A DNA stretch of 64,000 nucleotides, taken from positions 1-64,000 of the forward strand of contig CACYKF010000002.1 of assembly GCA_902774905.1 (NCBI GenBank), in the 5' to 3' direction. Shown one piece after another: positions 25,727-37,300 of this stretch; the first letter of the stretch is position 1; each line of letters begins with the position of its first letter. This DNA is from an uncultured bacterium. Its GTDB lineage: Bacteria > Cyanobacteriota > Vampirovibrionia > Gastranaerophilales > Gastranaerophilaceae. A program made the translations under genes and the position numbers. Below the pieces are notes generated by a model. That model saw only the letters and a program-made list of their open reading frames with translations. It was not told where the DNA came from and ran no database searches.

Positions 25727-27129
25727 GGCAACTTTGTTCCTAATAAAGTTTTGTGTAAATTAAGGGCATAAGAATCTGTCATGCCTGAAATATAATCAAT
25801 AACCGTTTGGATTTGTTCATATGTACCTATTTTTTTATTTTTTATATATCTGCCATTTTTATTAAATTTTTGAATTAAAAGAAAGTTTTGAGAAATTTTT
25901 GAATATATTTTACCACTTTCTGTTCTTTTATCTTTATAATTTTCGTCCATTGCCGCATGTATAAACTTTTCAAGTAATGTTTCTAAAACATTTTTTGCAA
26001 TTATCTCTAAAGACAAAACTTCACTATTTTGGTACGCATACATTACACACTTATCTCTGATTTTACTTATAACCGGAATAGCATCACATAGTGATTTCCT
26101 TTTAGTTTGTTCATAGTATTGTCCATTTATAATAAATTCATAATTATCTACAAATTCATTACAAACAAGCTCTATACATTTTCCTTGACACAGCACTCTA
26201 AAGTATGAAGCTTCTATTGCTACACAATCATTTTCAGGAAGCCTTTGATTATTTGTTTTTACCATTTTTTTAATTTTTTCATGTACAAAATTAAAATCGT
26301 CCGTTTTATCTAATACTTTAAATAAATCTTTTTTTAATTTTCCCCATATAGCATAATCCTTTTTTACAGCATCTTCTAAATCCGCAAAAAGATATGCTAT
26401 ATCATCTGCAGCTTCTAAAAGATATGTTGCGGGGTGTCGCATAATTTTATTTCCAGATAAGTCTTTCATCCCTGTTTCTGAGATTATATCTTCAAATAAA
26501 AATTTTTCAGATTCAAAAAAACCTATTTTTCTTTTACTTAAAATTTTTTCTTTTATTACTTCATGGGAAGATTGTGGATATTTCAATAATGTAGCTAGTG
26601 TTCCATAACAGAAATTTATGCCGTATGCATCTTTCATATATTGTAATTTCGATAATATCCTTATCGTTTGAGCATTTCCATCAAAACAACAAAAATCATC
26701 TATCTTGTTCCCTATTGATGAAAATTTCTTTTTATTACTTTCAAACCAATTTTTTATAATATCTTCTCCATAATGACCAAATGGAGGATTGCCAAGATCA
26801 TGCACCAAACCACAAACAGATAATAACGATGTAAGTTTTTCTCCTTGTAATTCATCCATATAACCATTAGCTATTAAATTGTAAGCAACCCTTTTTCCCA
26901 AAGATTTTGCTATTGAAGATACTTCTATCGAATGGGTTAAACGAGTCCTGGTAAAATCATTTTCTTGCAATGGAAACACTTGAGCCTTATCTTGTAATCT
27001 TCTCAAAGAAGATGAAGAAACTACTCTTTCGTAATCTTTCTCAAAATCATTCCTAAATGGCTCTAATGGTGTTTCTGTTTTTCGTACTCTTTTAGTACTC
27101 AGCAACTTTTTCCATTCCATTTTAACCAT
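25723..27129 (-). CDS. dGTPase-family deoxynucleotide triphosphohydrolase
   Basis: The 468-residue protein is an HD-domain dNTP triphosphohydrolase. The motifs are H66 (TRLTHSIEVSS), H110-D111 (GLVHDLGNPPFGHYGE) and the later AADDIAYLFADLEDA. 'SSLRRLQDKAQVFPL' near the start is a family signature. Such enzymes split dNTPs into nucleoside and triphosphate; some protect bacteria from phages by emptying the dNTP pool. Here the gene is in a mobile island, directly next to a defence pair, and coupled to a nucleotidyltransferase gene. The ATG at 27127-27129 follows a perfect AAGGAG. Confidence 0.85.
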   Translation of the reverse strand: MVKMEWKKLLSTKRVRKTETPLEPFRNDFEKDYERVVSSSSLRRLQDKAQVFPLQENDFTRTRLTHSIEVSSIAKSLGKRVAYNLIANGYMDELQGEKLTSLLSVCGLVHDLGNPPFGHYGEDIIKNWFESNKKKFSSIGNKIDDFCCFDGNAQTIRILSKLQYMKDAYGINFCYGTLATLLKYPQSSHEVIKEKILSKRKIGFFESEKFLFEDIISETGMKDLSGNKIMRHPATYLLEAADDIAYLFADLEDAVKKDYAIWGKLKKDLFKVLDKTDDFNFVHEKIKKMVKTNNQRLPENDCVAIEASYFRVLCQGKCIELVCNEFVDNYEFIINGQYYEQTKRKSLCDAIPVISKIRDKCVMYAYQNSEVLSLEIIAKNVLETLLEKFIHAAMDENYKDKRTESGKIYSKISQNFLLIQKFNKNGRYIKNKKIGTYEQIQTVIDYISGMTDSYALNLHKTLLGTKLP

Positions 27130-27312
27130 GCGTGACTCCTTATTACTAAGGATACTATATAAAAATTATTAAAACAATTATTTTAGATTAGTTTACAATT
27201 TTATTATATATTTATAATATTTTCTGTATTTTAACAGGTTTAGAAATTAATACAAAATGAAAAAATATTTTAAAAATAAATTTCAGTAATGATGTAAAAG
27301 TATAAATAATTA

Positions 27313-27340
27313 AATCAGGGTGATAACACCCTGATTTTTT
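27313..27340. terminator. Intrinsic terminator downstream of the HEPN/RES-N-like gene
   Basis: AATCAGGGTG (27313-27322) and CACCCTGATT (27327-27336) form a perfect 10-bp stem with a 4-nt ATAA loop and a T-run. It separates the gene at 27373 from the dGTPase operon; the flanking A/T runs allow work in both directions. Confidence 0.85.
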
Positions 27341-27372
27341 AATATTAGTTGTTATATTTATTAACTTATATT

Positions 27373-27810
27373 TTATTTGCTAAATACATCGTGCTCACAC
27401 CAGATTGTATCTTGTTCGCTCATTATTGCTTTTGCGATGTCTTTTAATAGTTCTTCATGCCCAATTCCTGCTTTGTTAGCAATAATATCGTGGACTAGAT
27501 CCCAAGTATCCCATGTTGTACAGGGATATTTATTTGTTTCTTCGTCAGGCTTTATCCCCCAATCCTCCCAAACTCTATCATAATTTGCGTTTATAAATTC
27601 AATGCAGTGTGATATAAATTTGTCTAAAGGAATCGTTGCAAGCCTGTTGTCACCATAACTACACTTTTGTCTGCTTTGGTTTGTAGCCATTTGCCTAATC
27701 TGTTCTTTCCATTCAGTATTGTTAACACAATCTTGACATACATACTTGTTTGGAACCTCTCCGAAACCTCTTCTTCTATATTCTTCTAATTTATTTTTTG
27801 AAAAACCCAT
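27373..27810 (-). CDS. Stand-alone protein similar to the HEPN/RES N-terminal domain
   Basis: This 145-residue protein starts with a Cys motif (YVCQDCVNN) and a later 'SRQKCSYGDN' segment, followed by a helical region around 'PLDKFISHCIEFINANYDRV' and 'DLVHDIIANKAG'. The arrangement resembles the HEPN/RES N-terminal domain that precedes RES NAD-degrading toxins. No RES domain follows: downstream there are 240 bp of AT-rich spacer and a terminator. It may be an immunity-type or sensor remnant of a RES module, or a free-standing member. The family call is from memory of the motif pattern and is moderate. Confidence 0.45.
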   Translation of the reverse strand: MGFSKNKLEEYRRRGFGEVPNKYVCQDCVNNTEWKEQIRQMATNQSRQKCSYGDNRLATIPLDKFISHCIEFINANYDRVWEDWGIKPDEETNKYPCTTWDTWDLVHDIIANKAGIGHEELLKDIAKAIMSEQDTIWCEHDVFSK

Positions 27811-27845
27811 GGCTTTTCTCCTTATTGAGCATTTCTATACCTTAC

Positions 27846-27870
27846 AAGGGTTAATGCTCTTAACACCCTT
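27846..27870. promoter_or_regulatory. Operator-like inverted repeat upstream of the HEPN/RES-N-like gene
   Basis: AAGGGTTAA and TTAACACCCTT face each other around TGCTC, with one extra base in the right arm. It lies 36-60 bp in front of the start of the gene at 27810 and overlaps the likely promoter. It is a candidate autoregulatory operator. Confidence 0.45.
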
Positions 27871-28111
27871 ATACTATAATATAAAATTACAAAAAATTTT
27901 TTTTACTCTTTATATAATTATTTTGCAAAAAGCTATAATTAAATAATAATTTATTCTTTATCTACAATGTGTTATTAGATTTTCAATACAAAATAGAATT
28001 CCATATTTGGCAATTGTATATTAGAAAACTTAATTAATATCTAACTATGCTCTGTCTCGAAACATCTCCATCTCACAGTTAATTTAATCTTGTTCCGAGT
28101 GTTAAATTACA

Positions 28112-28168
28112 ATTGTTGTAGTAGGGCGAGAAGCACTGCTATGTGGTTCGAGCGAGTTGCGAGCAGAG
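28112..28168 (+). repeat. 57-bp direct repeat, right copy
   Basis: Identical to 9221-9277, 18,891 bp away. Recombination between the two copies would remove almost the whole island. Confidence 0.8.
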
Positions 28169-28178
28169 AGCGAAGCAG

Positions 28179-28214
28179 ATTTTGCGTGTGGCTGAAAGCC
28201 ACTAAAAGCAAAAT
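28179..28214. repeat. Nested hairpin in the island right end
   Basis: ATTTTGC (28179-28185) pairs with GCAAAAT (28208-28214), and inside it GTGGCT pairs with GCCAC around GAAA. Part of the right end of the element. Confidence 0.6.
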
Positions 28215-28231
28215 GCGTAGTCCCGTTTATT

Positions 28232-28305
28232 GCGAGCAACTCAAGACAGTCCACTGCGGCCCATATAAGCGAGCAACTCAAGACAGTCCACTGCGGCCCA
28301 TATAA
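28232..28305 (+). repeat. Two tandem 37-bp units ending in tRNA-Ile 3' sequence
   Basis: Units 28232-28268 and 28269-28305 are identical; each consists of GCGAGCAACTCAAGAC and the last nucleotides of tRNA-Ile plus CATATAA. They suggest repeated use, or slippage, at the right attachment site. Confidence 0.85.
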
Positions 28306-28343
28306 AAAAGACGATGACTTTTGTTATCGTCTTTTTTATTGTT
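28285..28343 (+). repeat. Right attachment repeat (attR) of the island, 59 bp
   Basis: Identical to 9168-9226. Beyond it, the sequence is the normal chromosome with the end of the adhesin gene. Confidence 0.8.
28304..28337. terminator. Terminator copy within attR
   Basis: Same GACGATGAC/GTTATCGTC stem as behind tRNA-Ile, with A- and T-runs on either side. It lies 32 bp beyond the adhesin stop codon and can serve as its terminator on the minus strand. Confidence 0.85.
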
Positions 28344-28368
28344 ACAGTAAAGTGATATTCAAATCAAA

Positions 28369-31300
28369 TTATTTTATGCTTAATTTCATTACTGATTTTT
28401 GCAGCATATATCTGTATAATATTCTATTTGCAACATCAAACGGAACATCAATAAATTCTATGCCTGCTTTTTCTCCTTCAATACTGATAACTTTTGATTT
28501 CAAAGTTACATCCATATCTTCAAAAACAATTCTGACATTTGTATTATCACCAACTTTTAAGTTGTTTTCGTTTTTAATTAATGCTCCAGTCGTTGATATA
28601 TCATAGATTTTATAATTGGATTTTAATTCCGCATCATTTACTGTATTAAATCGCATAGAATTGCGTTTCAATTCCTCATGGTAATTTTGTTTATCTAATT
28701 TGCTATATCTGTCGACATTTTCGTTCAAATTAGTTGTATCTTTTCTGCTGCGGTTTACAAAGTTTCCTTCACTTTGATAATCATTAGCCAACTTGTCAAA
28801 ATCATTCCCTACTATCGGAGCAGTTGTTTTCATATCAATTGATTTATCTAAATCTATAGAGAATGAACCGGTTTTTTCAGTATATAACTGCGCATCTGCA
28901 TCTCTTAATCTGCGTCTGTAATCGTTATCAACCGTTACTTTCTTATTAGTATTTGAAAATTCTGCATAATCTTTAATATAAGCGTCTTTTACTTCCAATT
29001 TGGAATTTTTCGTATCAATATATGCATCATCAGCATAGATATTGTTTAATATAACACCTCTGTCTTGTGAATTATTGTTATTAATTGATATGACAGCGTT
29101 ATTTACTCTGTAATCATAATCTGTTATTTGGTTTTGCGAATTAGCAAATTTTTCGTCCTGTTTTACCGGTTTTTGAATATTATAATTTGTTCTTGTTGCA
29201 GAGGTAGTATTTTCGTCCACAAATTCTTTGTTTACCCCTTTGACATCAAGAACAATCGGCTTGCCTGTACCATAAGAATTTATTCCCTGCGCTTCATATA
29301 CGCTATCGCCTTTTAGCCCGAGTTGTTTATCTGTATATGCAACATTTTCAGGTTTATATCCTTCAGGATTTTTCTTTGTTGATACAGAAGAAGTTTTTGC
29401 ATTGGCAGAATTTACATAAATATTATCAGCCATCAAACTTATATCTGCAATTTGTCTGCCGTTTTCATCAAATTCACCTTCACCCTTATTTCTGCCTTTA
29501 ACATTCATAGAATATATTTTTAATGTTGATTCAGAGTTATCTCCGCCATTAGCATCAAGAACTTCTATCGCAACAGATTGAGGTACCGCGGCATTATTTT
29601 CGGTTGTTCCGATAGCAATATTATCATGAGGATATAAGATATCATCAAAACCTACGGCATCACCGCCTATATTATATATAGTCAATTCTTTACCTGTTTC
29701 AAGTATATGTAAATCCCCACCTGAAGTTATTTGATTTATTGTAGAATTTGTTGAATTTGTAAATTCTATATCACCGCGTTTTGATATTAATGCATCAATA
29801 TATGTCGGATTATCTGAATTTGATTTTATATCAAAATACATATTATTTTCTGCTTCCATACTTAATCTTGCGCCGTTATTTGATAAAGTATCCTGATTGA
29901 TAACCATTTTCTTATTCGATGAACCGATTGTATCACTTGCAATTAATGATATATTTTGACCATTAATCAGCTTATCATTTGAAGAAGCATTAAGAATTGA
30001 ATGTCCTTTAAAATATGAATTGTCATCAGGCGTTGGGTTTTTATCTTCAATATCCCAATCCGCTGCTGTTAAAATAATATCACCGTTTGCAGTAACATCC
30101 TTAATATTCAAATCAGAACTTTTTGCTCTTAAATTGATTAAACGCGTATCTGTATTTGCATTATTAATAGCCGTTGCAACAACAGTACCACCGACATTGA
30201 CATTTATAGAATCGGTGTAATCTCTTGTTGTTGCATCAATTCCGACTTTTGCATTCGGATTAGAATTAACACCGATATCACCATCAACAACATTTATAAC
30301 TAAATCCTGCGAAGTAACGAAATTAGGAACATATATACCTTTAATTGTTAATTCATTGTCATCAGCAAGATTTGCGCTGTAATGATTTGATATTGTGTCA
30401 TCTACAACTCCGTTTATTATGTCCCCATTGGTTTGAGAAACATTTATATCTCCTGAAATTGCATTTATAACTTTAAATATTGTCATATCTCCATTTTCAT
30501 TTGTTATATTTATATCTCCTAAATTAACAATGCTGGAATTGAAATTTATACCTCCGTTTGATTCAATATTAGCAGTATTACTATTAATTCCTTCATTCCA
30601 AGGACGATATTCAATACTTGTATAATCCGCAGCGCCGCCTTTATATAATTCCCCGGTGCTTGAAATATTTACAATATTTGAAACATTCATAACTTTATCA
30701 GTTTTATTAATTATATTAATAGCACTTGCTCCTTCTTTTGATGAAACATTCGCAGCAATTTTACCACTCTGGAAATCCATAATTACAGAACCATTAGAAT
30801 CCTTTATCTCGAATAGATAAATTTGGCCGTCTTTGTATATAGCTTTAATATTATTACCTTTTGCATCTCCAAGATATGGTGCGGCACCAAGATCAATCAT
30901 ATTAGTTTCACCGGTTGTCGGATCAAGAACAAGATTTTGTAACATATCATCTGTTATTTCAAGTTTTCTTTCTTCATAACCTGCAGATATACGCCCTTTA
31001 ATATCAGCTTCATTTCCTTTTAAAATTACAGAGTTGCCTGCAAATAAAATATCATTATCCTTCATAGAGAATTTTATATCCGGCATAAGATTGATATTAC
31101 CATTAGTAGATACCATATGTTTACTGCCTGAATTCAAATCAGATAATGCGATTATATCTCCACTTTCATTATAAACATGCAATTTCCCGCTGGTTGATAT
31201 TAAATCTTGCAATGTAATATCTGATTTTTGCATATTGTTTGGAACATCAAGAGTATTTGCAAAAGGATTGGTTATATCGTAGTAATTAGTGATTTTTATA

Positions 31301-34300
31301 TCACCATTTCCGCCAATTCCGTTACTTACATATTTTACACCGGTTTCAGAACCAATTAACTTGTTAGCATTGTTTAAGTAATCAGAATAGCCCTTTCCAT
31401 TGATAACCAGACCGTTTACTTCGTCTTCATTACCAAAATTAATTTTATTAAACATAAGACTTCTTGTTGAATAATTATCAACCGTAAGAGCAGAGCTTTC
31501 TACATTGAATTCCCCACTTCCTTTTATATTGTTTTCAGACATTCCGCTTATATTAATGCCTGATGTTTCAGAATTAATATCCGCAAACAAAACAGAATAT
31601 TCAGAGCCATAATCTTTTACATCTATCATATCTAAACTTTCATTTAAAGCATCTTTTTGTCTTGCCAGTGAATCTTTTACACGAATATTGTCTTCTTTTT
31701 CTTGTTTATACTTATTTTCATATTCCTGAAGCACATAAATAATTAAATTCACAATTTTCTTTTCATCAAGTGTAATTTCACCTGCGGTTTCATCTTTTAT
31801 TGTTATATTTTCCGTCAGCATATATTTTTCATTAAATATAGGGTATTTTCCTTTTGGAGTATAGGTTATTTTGTTTGCAACTGCATTAAAATTATTTTGA
31901 AATATTGATTTTTGTGCTTCTGATAAATTCTTGTATGTATCATGACCATTCAAAAATTCAGTTATTGTAGGTATCGCCACCGGAGTATCTGCTTTTGGCT
32001 GAATATCCAAGCCGGCTATATATGTTATATATCCATCAATAATAGTATTATAATCTAAATTATAACCATTAGCTGTCAATTCTTGCTTCACTGTGTTTTT
32101 ATAGTAGTCCAGAATTAATGTATTGAATTCGTCTTCTGCTTTAAGTTCATGTGAATTTATCTCATCTAATATTGCATTCGCATCAGCAATTGATGACGAT
32201 ATCTGACTAATTATAATATTGTCATTATTTATATTGTTTTCAAGTTCATTAATTCTTTTATTTAATTCGTTAATTTTGTTTTCCAAAATTTTTACTGTAT
32301 TATTTTGGAGCCATTCTCCATCAGCGGAGTCACCTTCAGAAAGTATATATTCTTTAGAATCAAATCCTTTTTGAAAATCGATTTTTCCGTCGGAAGAAAT
32401 TTTCATATATTTGTTATTTCCCTGACCTGCTATGATATCACCATCTAATTTCAGACTTGGATTGTGGCTTGAATGTTTATTTTCCGCTTTTTTATTAGTA
32501 GTATATCCAAATGCAAGATAATATTGGTGAATATCTTCTAAAGTAGAACTTAGATTTTCTGTTGAACCGGAAGATTTATAACTTATATCAACATCTTTTT
32601 TCGATGCAATTTTTGCACCGGAAAGAACATTTAAACTATTATTAACAGTTTTTATTAAAGTCCCCGCAATTGTAGTGGTTGGAATAACAGCATGCGCTGC
32701 TGTATATGCATATTGAGTCAAATTGTTTTCTGAGTTGTTCATAAAGTTTATATCAACAAGATTGTCAGACTCAATTGAACCACTGTTATTAATTTTATTG
32801 TTAACTGTTGCATATAAATTAGAATGTGCTTCCGCATCTCTAAAACCAAAAGAGTATGAATCAGATTCTGCATTTGTTGACAATGTATTATTTGAATCTA
32901 AATCAATTTTCGTTTTATAGACAGATGAGACAGTCGAATTCGCATCGATGTTTAGTGCATTTGTATTATTTAGCGTTAATGTACTCAAATTATGCGCACT
33001 TCCGGCAAAACCTCGTGCTTCCCCGCCAACTTTTTGACTAAAGTTTGAATTTCCTTTCATTGCAAATGTAACTGAATCTTCTGCTTTAACTGACGAATTT
33101 TGAAGATTTATAGAATTATTTTCATTAAGAGTATTACTTACAGAAACTAACTCTTTTGCATCAAAAGCACCGGATTTACCTGCATAATGCACATATCCGT
33201 CACGTGCAGCATCGCTTCCGCTCACAACACCGGAATTTGCCGCAAAATTAATATTTTTTGATGAACTAACATTTGAGTTATTTAAATTTATCTCAGAATT
33301 AGAAGAATAAGTGTGTGATACTTTATTTGATGTTATCGCAATAATACCATAAGTTTTAGCCGTAGCAGAATCTTTTACAACATTTGTATTATTAACGTTA
33401 ATATTTATATCATTCGCAGTTTTAATATCGGAATCCTTTATATTGGTTGAAGTTGTAGAATTTAAGGTTCCGGAAACACTGGTAGAATCCGCCGCCACTG
33501 CACCACCTGAGATACTGCTTGAAACAGTATCTTGTGTATTGGTTGACGAATTATTTATTGTGATTATATTGTCATAATCAGTTGATGTAGTATAATTTGT
33601 CAAATTAACTTCGGATTTACCTGAGACATCATTCTTAACTGTCGCTGCCCCTATAGATACAGCACCACCTTGCGAAGAAGAGTAGTCAACTTTTGATGTC
33701 CTGTTAGTATTAGAATCTATTTCAACTTCTTTAGCATTTAATTCTCCGCCTACATTAAGAACTGTATTTGATTTAAGATTAGAAGTTAAATTTGTACCTG
33801 AACCCGTTGCAAAACCATATTTTGCTGAAGCTACACTCGCATCACTTGTAACTTTGCTATCAACATCAATTTTTGCTTTATTTTTAATAGTATTTTTACC
33901 TGCAACACTGACTCCGACATTGCCTTGTGCATCAGCAGTAAGTTTTGTAACGCTAATATCAACTAATCCGACAGATGTATTTGAAACATCTGCTTTTGCA
34001 GTTTCATTTACTTTAGCAATCATTTCAAGAGAATCTGCATTGTGTTCATCCAAATTCAATACAGAATTTACCTTAACATTATTTACGGCTTTAGCTTCTA
34101 CGCCGCCACCGCCCAAAAGACTGAAACCTGTGTTTTCAATATACGCATTTGCAGATACATCTGCACTTTTAGTGTTCTTGCTTGCACTTACACCTGATAT
34201 AATTGATGTTTTACCGCTATTATTTATTACAAGTCCACTTCCAGCACTATCAATACCTGCCTGCATAGTTGCCGTCAAACTGGAGCCGGTACTATTTACA

Positions 34301-37300
34301 TCAATACTAAAACCTGATACAGATGTAGCGTTTGATGTCGCAGTTGAACTTAATCCGTTTGAATCAGATACAAAATTTAATCCTGCAACATTAATGTTAC
34401 CATTTACATCTTTAATAACTGCATTCGTTTTAGAGTTCGCCTTAGCCTCAGCATCCATATATGCAATCTTAACTAAAGAAACGGTTCCTGATTGAAGATT
34501 CATTTTTATATCAGAATCACCTGTAGCATGAAGATTTAACATGCCGGAATTAATATCTCCTTCAACTGCATTTGTAGTAATATTTGTATTTCCTGTAACA
34601 ATTGCATTTGTCGTACTGTCATCCTTTACTTTTGCCACAGCTGCAGAAGCACTTAGTCCGCCCATTGTATAAGATTTACTTAATACATCTGCTTTATTGG
34701 ATGATTTTGCATTAAGGTTAATATTTCCTGCAGTTATTTCAGTATCTGCAATTTTAGAATTTGTATATGATTTATTATCATAAATACCAACTGCACCACC
34801 TATTGATATTCCTGCAATTGTATAGGCATCATTTGTCATTTTTACATTATTTGTTAATTCAGAATTGATATTTATATTACCTTTAGCATTAACATGACCG
34901 CCTGTAATTTCAGCATTTGTTTGATTTGAAAAATCTACCAATTTAACACCAACACCGGCTGCAGCCCCTCCCCCAAGTATATTTGTATTTTCGAAAGTTA
35001 TAGTATCTGTTAAATTGCCATCTTTATCAACACCTTTTAATTCCGTTTTGGCATTTAATGCAATATCGCCTTTTGTTTCAACATTACCGTTTATTCTTGA
35101 AATAGCACCTGTTCCTTGTTTTGTTGAATTTGTAGGATTAAATTTATCTTGTTGTTTTTTTGCATTTGCTCTATCTTCATCTGTTGGTAATAAGGAAGCA
35201 TCTTTGTTATATGCTTCTGATTCTTTCTCTTTATTAGCAACTTCATAATTAGCAGCTTTATCATAACCATCTTTTACTGTTTTAAGTGCGTCGTTTACAC
35301 CGCCTTTTGTATCTCTATCACCTGAAGATATAGCTTTTCTGTTACCCAGCTGGATTATTGAAATATCACCGGCTAAAGCACCTAAACCTAATGCAGCACC
35401 TGATATAGTATTTCTGAGAGCATAAGTTGCACTGGAATTTAAGTTTACGCTTCCTGCCGCAATTTTACTATCACCTTCAGTTAAAATTTCAGCAAGCACT
35501 GTTTCATTGTAATTACTTACATTGATGTTAGCACCAAAACCTGCTCCAGCTGCTGTTCCTACAGCAAAACCCATATCCGTAGTTGATACAACCTTATCAT
35601 CGGCAAGAACATTAAGTACGCCATCTACATTAATATTTTTATTGTTATTTGCTTTAACATACGCCCGAGTTGTGGATTCAATTTGATCCGCTACAACATC
35701 CGCAACAACAGCAGCGCCAAAAGCAGCAGCGCTGATACCATAGTTATTTTCGCTAAATCTTTTATCTCCGTATGCTTCAACTGCTAAACTGTTTGCATGT
35801 TCAACATTTGTATTCTGCACATAACTTTGAGTAGTATTACTGTATAAGTTAAATATCATGTTGGATGCAACACTTGCACCTATACCTGCTAAACCTGCGC
35901 TACCGGTTAAATTATGTATTTTATCATGATAAAGAGTCCCGTCTTTCTTCTTATTTGCGGTTAATTTAATATCACCGGCATTTTCTATTACACTATTATC
36001 AATGTATGAATTTACTTTTGATTCTATACTGTTTACAATAATATTTGCTGTTACATTACCACCTACACCCGCAACGCCGGCAGCTAAAAGAGCATTTTCG
36101 CTATCTATAACAGATGCGGATGAAATATCTATTTTATTAATTGTATTTATATTTAATCCGGAAATACCTGCATTAACTTTATTATCGTAAACGTTTGTAA
36201 TTAAATATCCTGAAACATTAGCTCCTACACCTGCTCCGCCAATACCTGCAACAGCAGAAAAATTATCTACATTATCAAAAGCATTGATTGAAATAGCTCC
36301 GTCATTTATTATAGAATTTCCTCTAACTTCTGCAAAAGTTTCACCTGTATATTTATTTACCACAGGAACAACAGATACTGCAGCACCAGTTGCGGCAATA
36401 CTTGCAGCTATTAATACATTGTTTATTTCAACTGCGTGTTCAGCATTAACTGTTGTAGCGCCGTGGATTTCAGAACCGTTTTGAATATAAGAATGTACTT
36501 TATCATTAAGCTTATTTACATCAACAGCTACACCAACTGCCGCATTCCCGGAGAATTGGCCCGATACTACAAGTTGATTTATTTTCATTTGTGATGTGGC
36601 ATCAACTTCAGCACCGCCTTTTGTGACTTTAGTATTGTCTATTTGCGAAGTTACTTCATCTTCTAATACATTGATTACACCTGTTGCATTAACAGCCGCA
36701 ACACCTGAAGCGGAAACTGCCGCAATTGCATCATAATTTGCAAAAGTTTGATTTGCATCAACTTTTAAACCCTCTTTCGTTGATATTTCAGAGTTTACAA
36801 CTTCTGAATTTATATGCCCTTCCATATTATTAACAATAACATTTGCAGTTACAGCTACAGTACCGGATGCTGCCGCACTCACCATACCTACTTGCGGTTT
36901 AAAAGTCTCACTATTTAATATATCTTTATCTGCATTTATAGCTTCTGCTTCATTATCCTTTGAATTTTTATCTTTATTGGCATTATATTTTTTACTGTAT
37001 GCATTAGTTCCTTTAAACCAACTTCTTATTGCATTTTCATTATTAATTAGATCTCTGTTGTAACCTCTGTCTGCTATAACTTCGACTTTGCCTTCTTCAC
37101 TTACAATATTTGAATTATAAATACGGGAATTAACAGTGGAATCTATAACATTAACCAATGCCGTACCTGCAACTGATGCTGTACCTGATACTGCAACATT
37201 TACAAGAAGTGCCGAAAATTCATCATCTGCCTTAGCATTGACTTTAATATCCTTAATGGCTTTTATTACTGCGGATTCTTTACCCAATTCACCTATTTGA

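Larger units (their letters stand above)
9227..28284. mobile_element. 19-kb integrated island at tRNA-Ile
   Basis: The segment lies between two perfect 59-bp copies of the tRNA-Ile 3' end plus terminator (9168-9226 and 28285-28343). It carries a Mu-like transposition module, a giant ADP-ribosyltransferase-type toxin, a short tyrosine recombinase, an IetAS defence pair, a nucleotidyltransferase/dGTPase pair and an orphan HEPN/RES-N-like protein. Housekeeping genes are absent. It has no full-length (about 400 aa) integrase of the usual genomic-island type, so the enzyme that moves it is unclear: candidates are the 181-aa recombinase at 20584 or the MuA-like transposase. Confidence 0.75.
27811..28368. 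other. Non-coding right end of the island
   Basis: No credible gene is present; an apparent 71-codon frame (28090-28305) is made of repeat sequence. From left to right it holds an inverted repeat near the start of the HEPN-like gene (27846-27870), AT-rich spacer, the second 57-bp repeat (28112-28168), a nested hairpin (28179-28214), two tandem 37-bp units (28232-28305) that each end in the tRNA-Ile 3' end, and the attachment repeat (28285-28343). Confidence 0.7.

Noticed and set aside
28090-28305. 71-codon open frame near the right end of the island
   Set aside because: It consists of the 57-bp repeat, a hairpin and tandem tRNA-end units.
9230-28340. CRISPR array from the many repeats at the island ends
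   Set aside because: Repeats are two-copy or tandem without spacers of regular length, and no cas gene is present.
33854-34495. 213-codon open frame antisense to the adhesin (and many similar ones, e.g. 38057-38560, 43505-43909)
   Set aside because: The adhesin uses few codons whose complement gives stops, so long antisense frames arise by chance; none has a domain or ribosome site.
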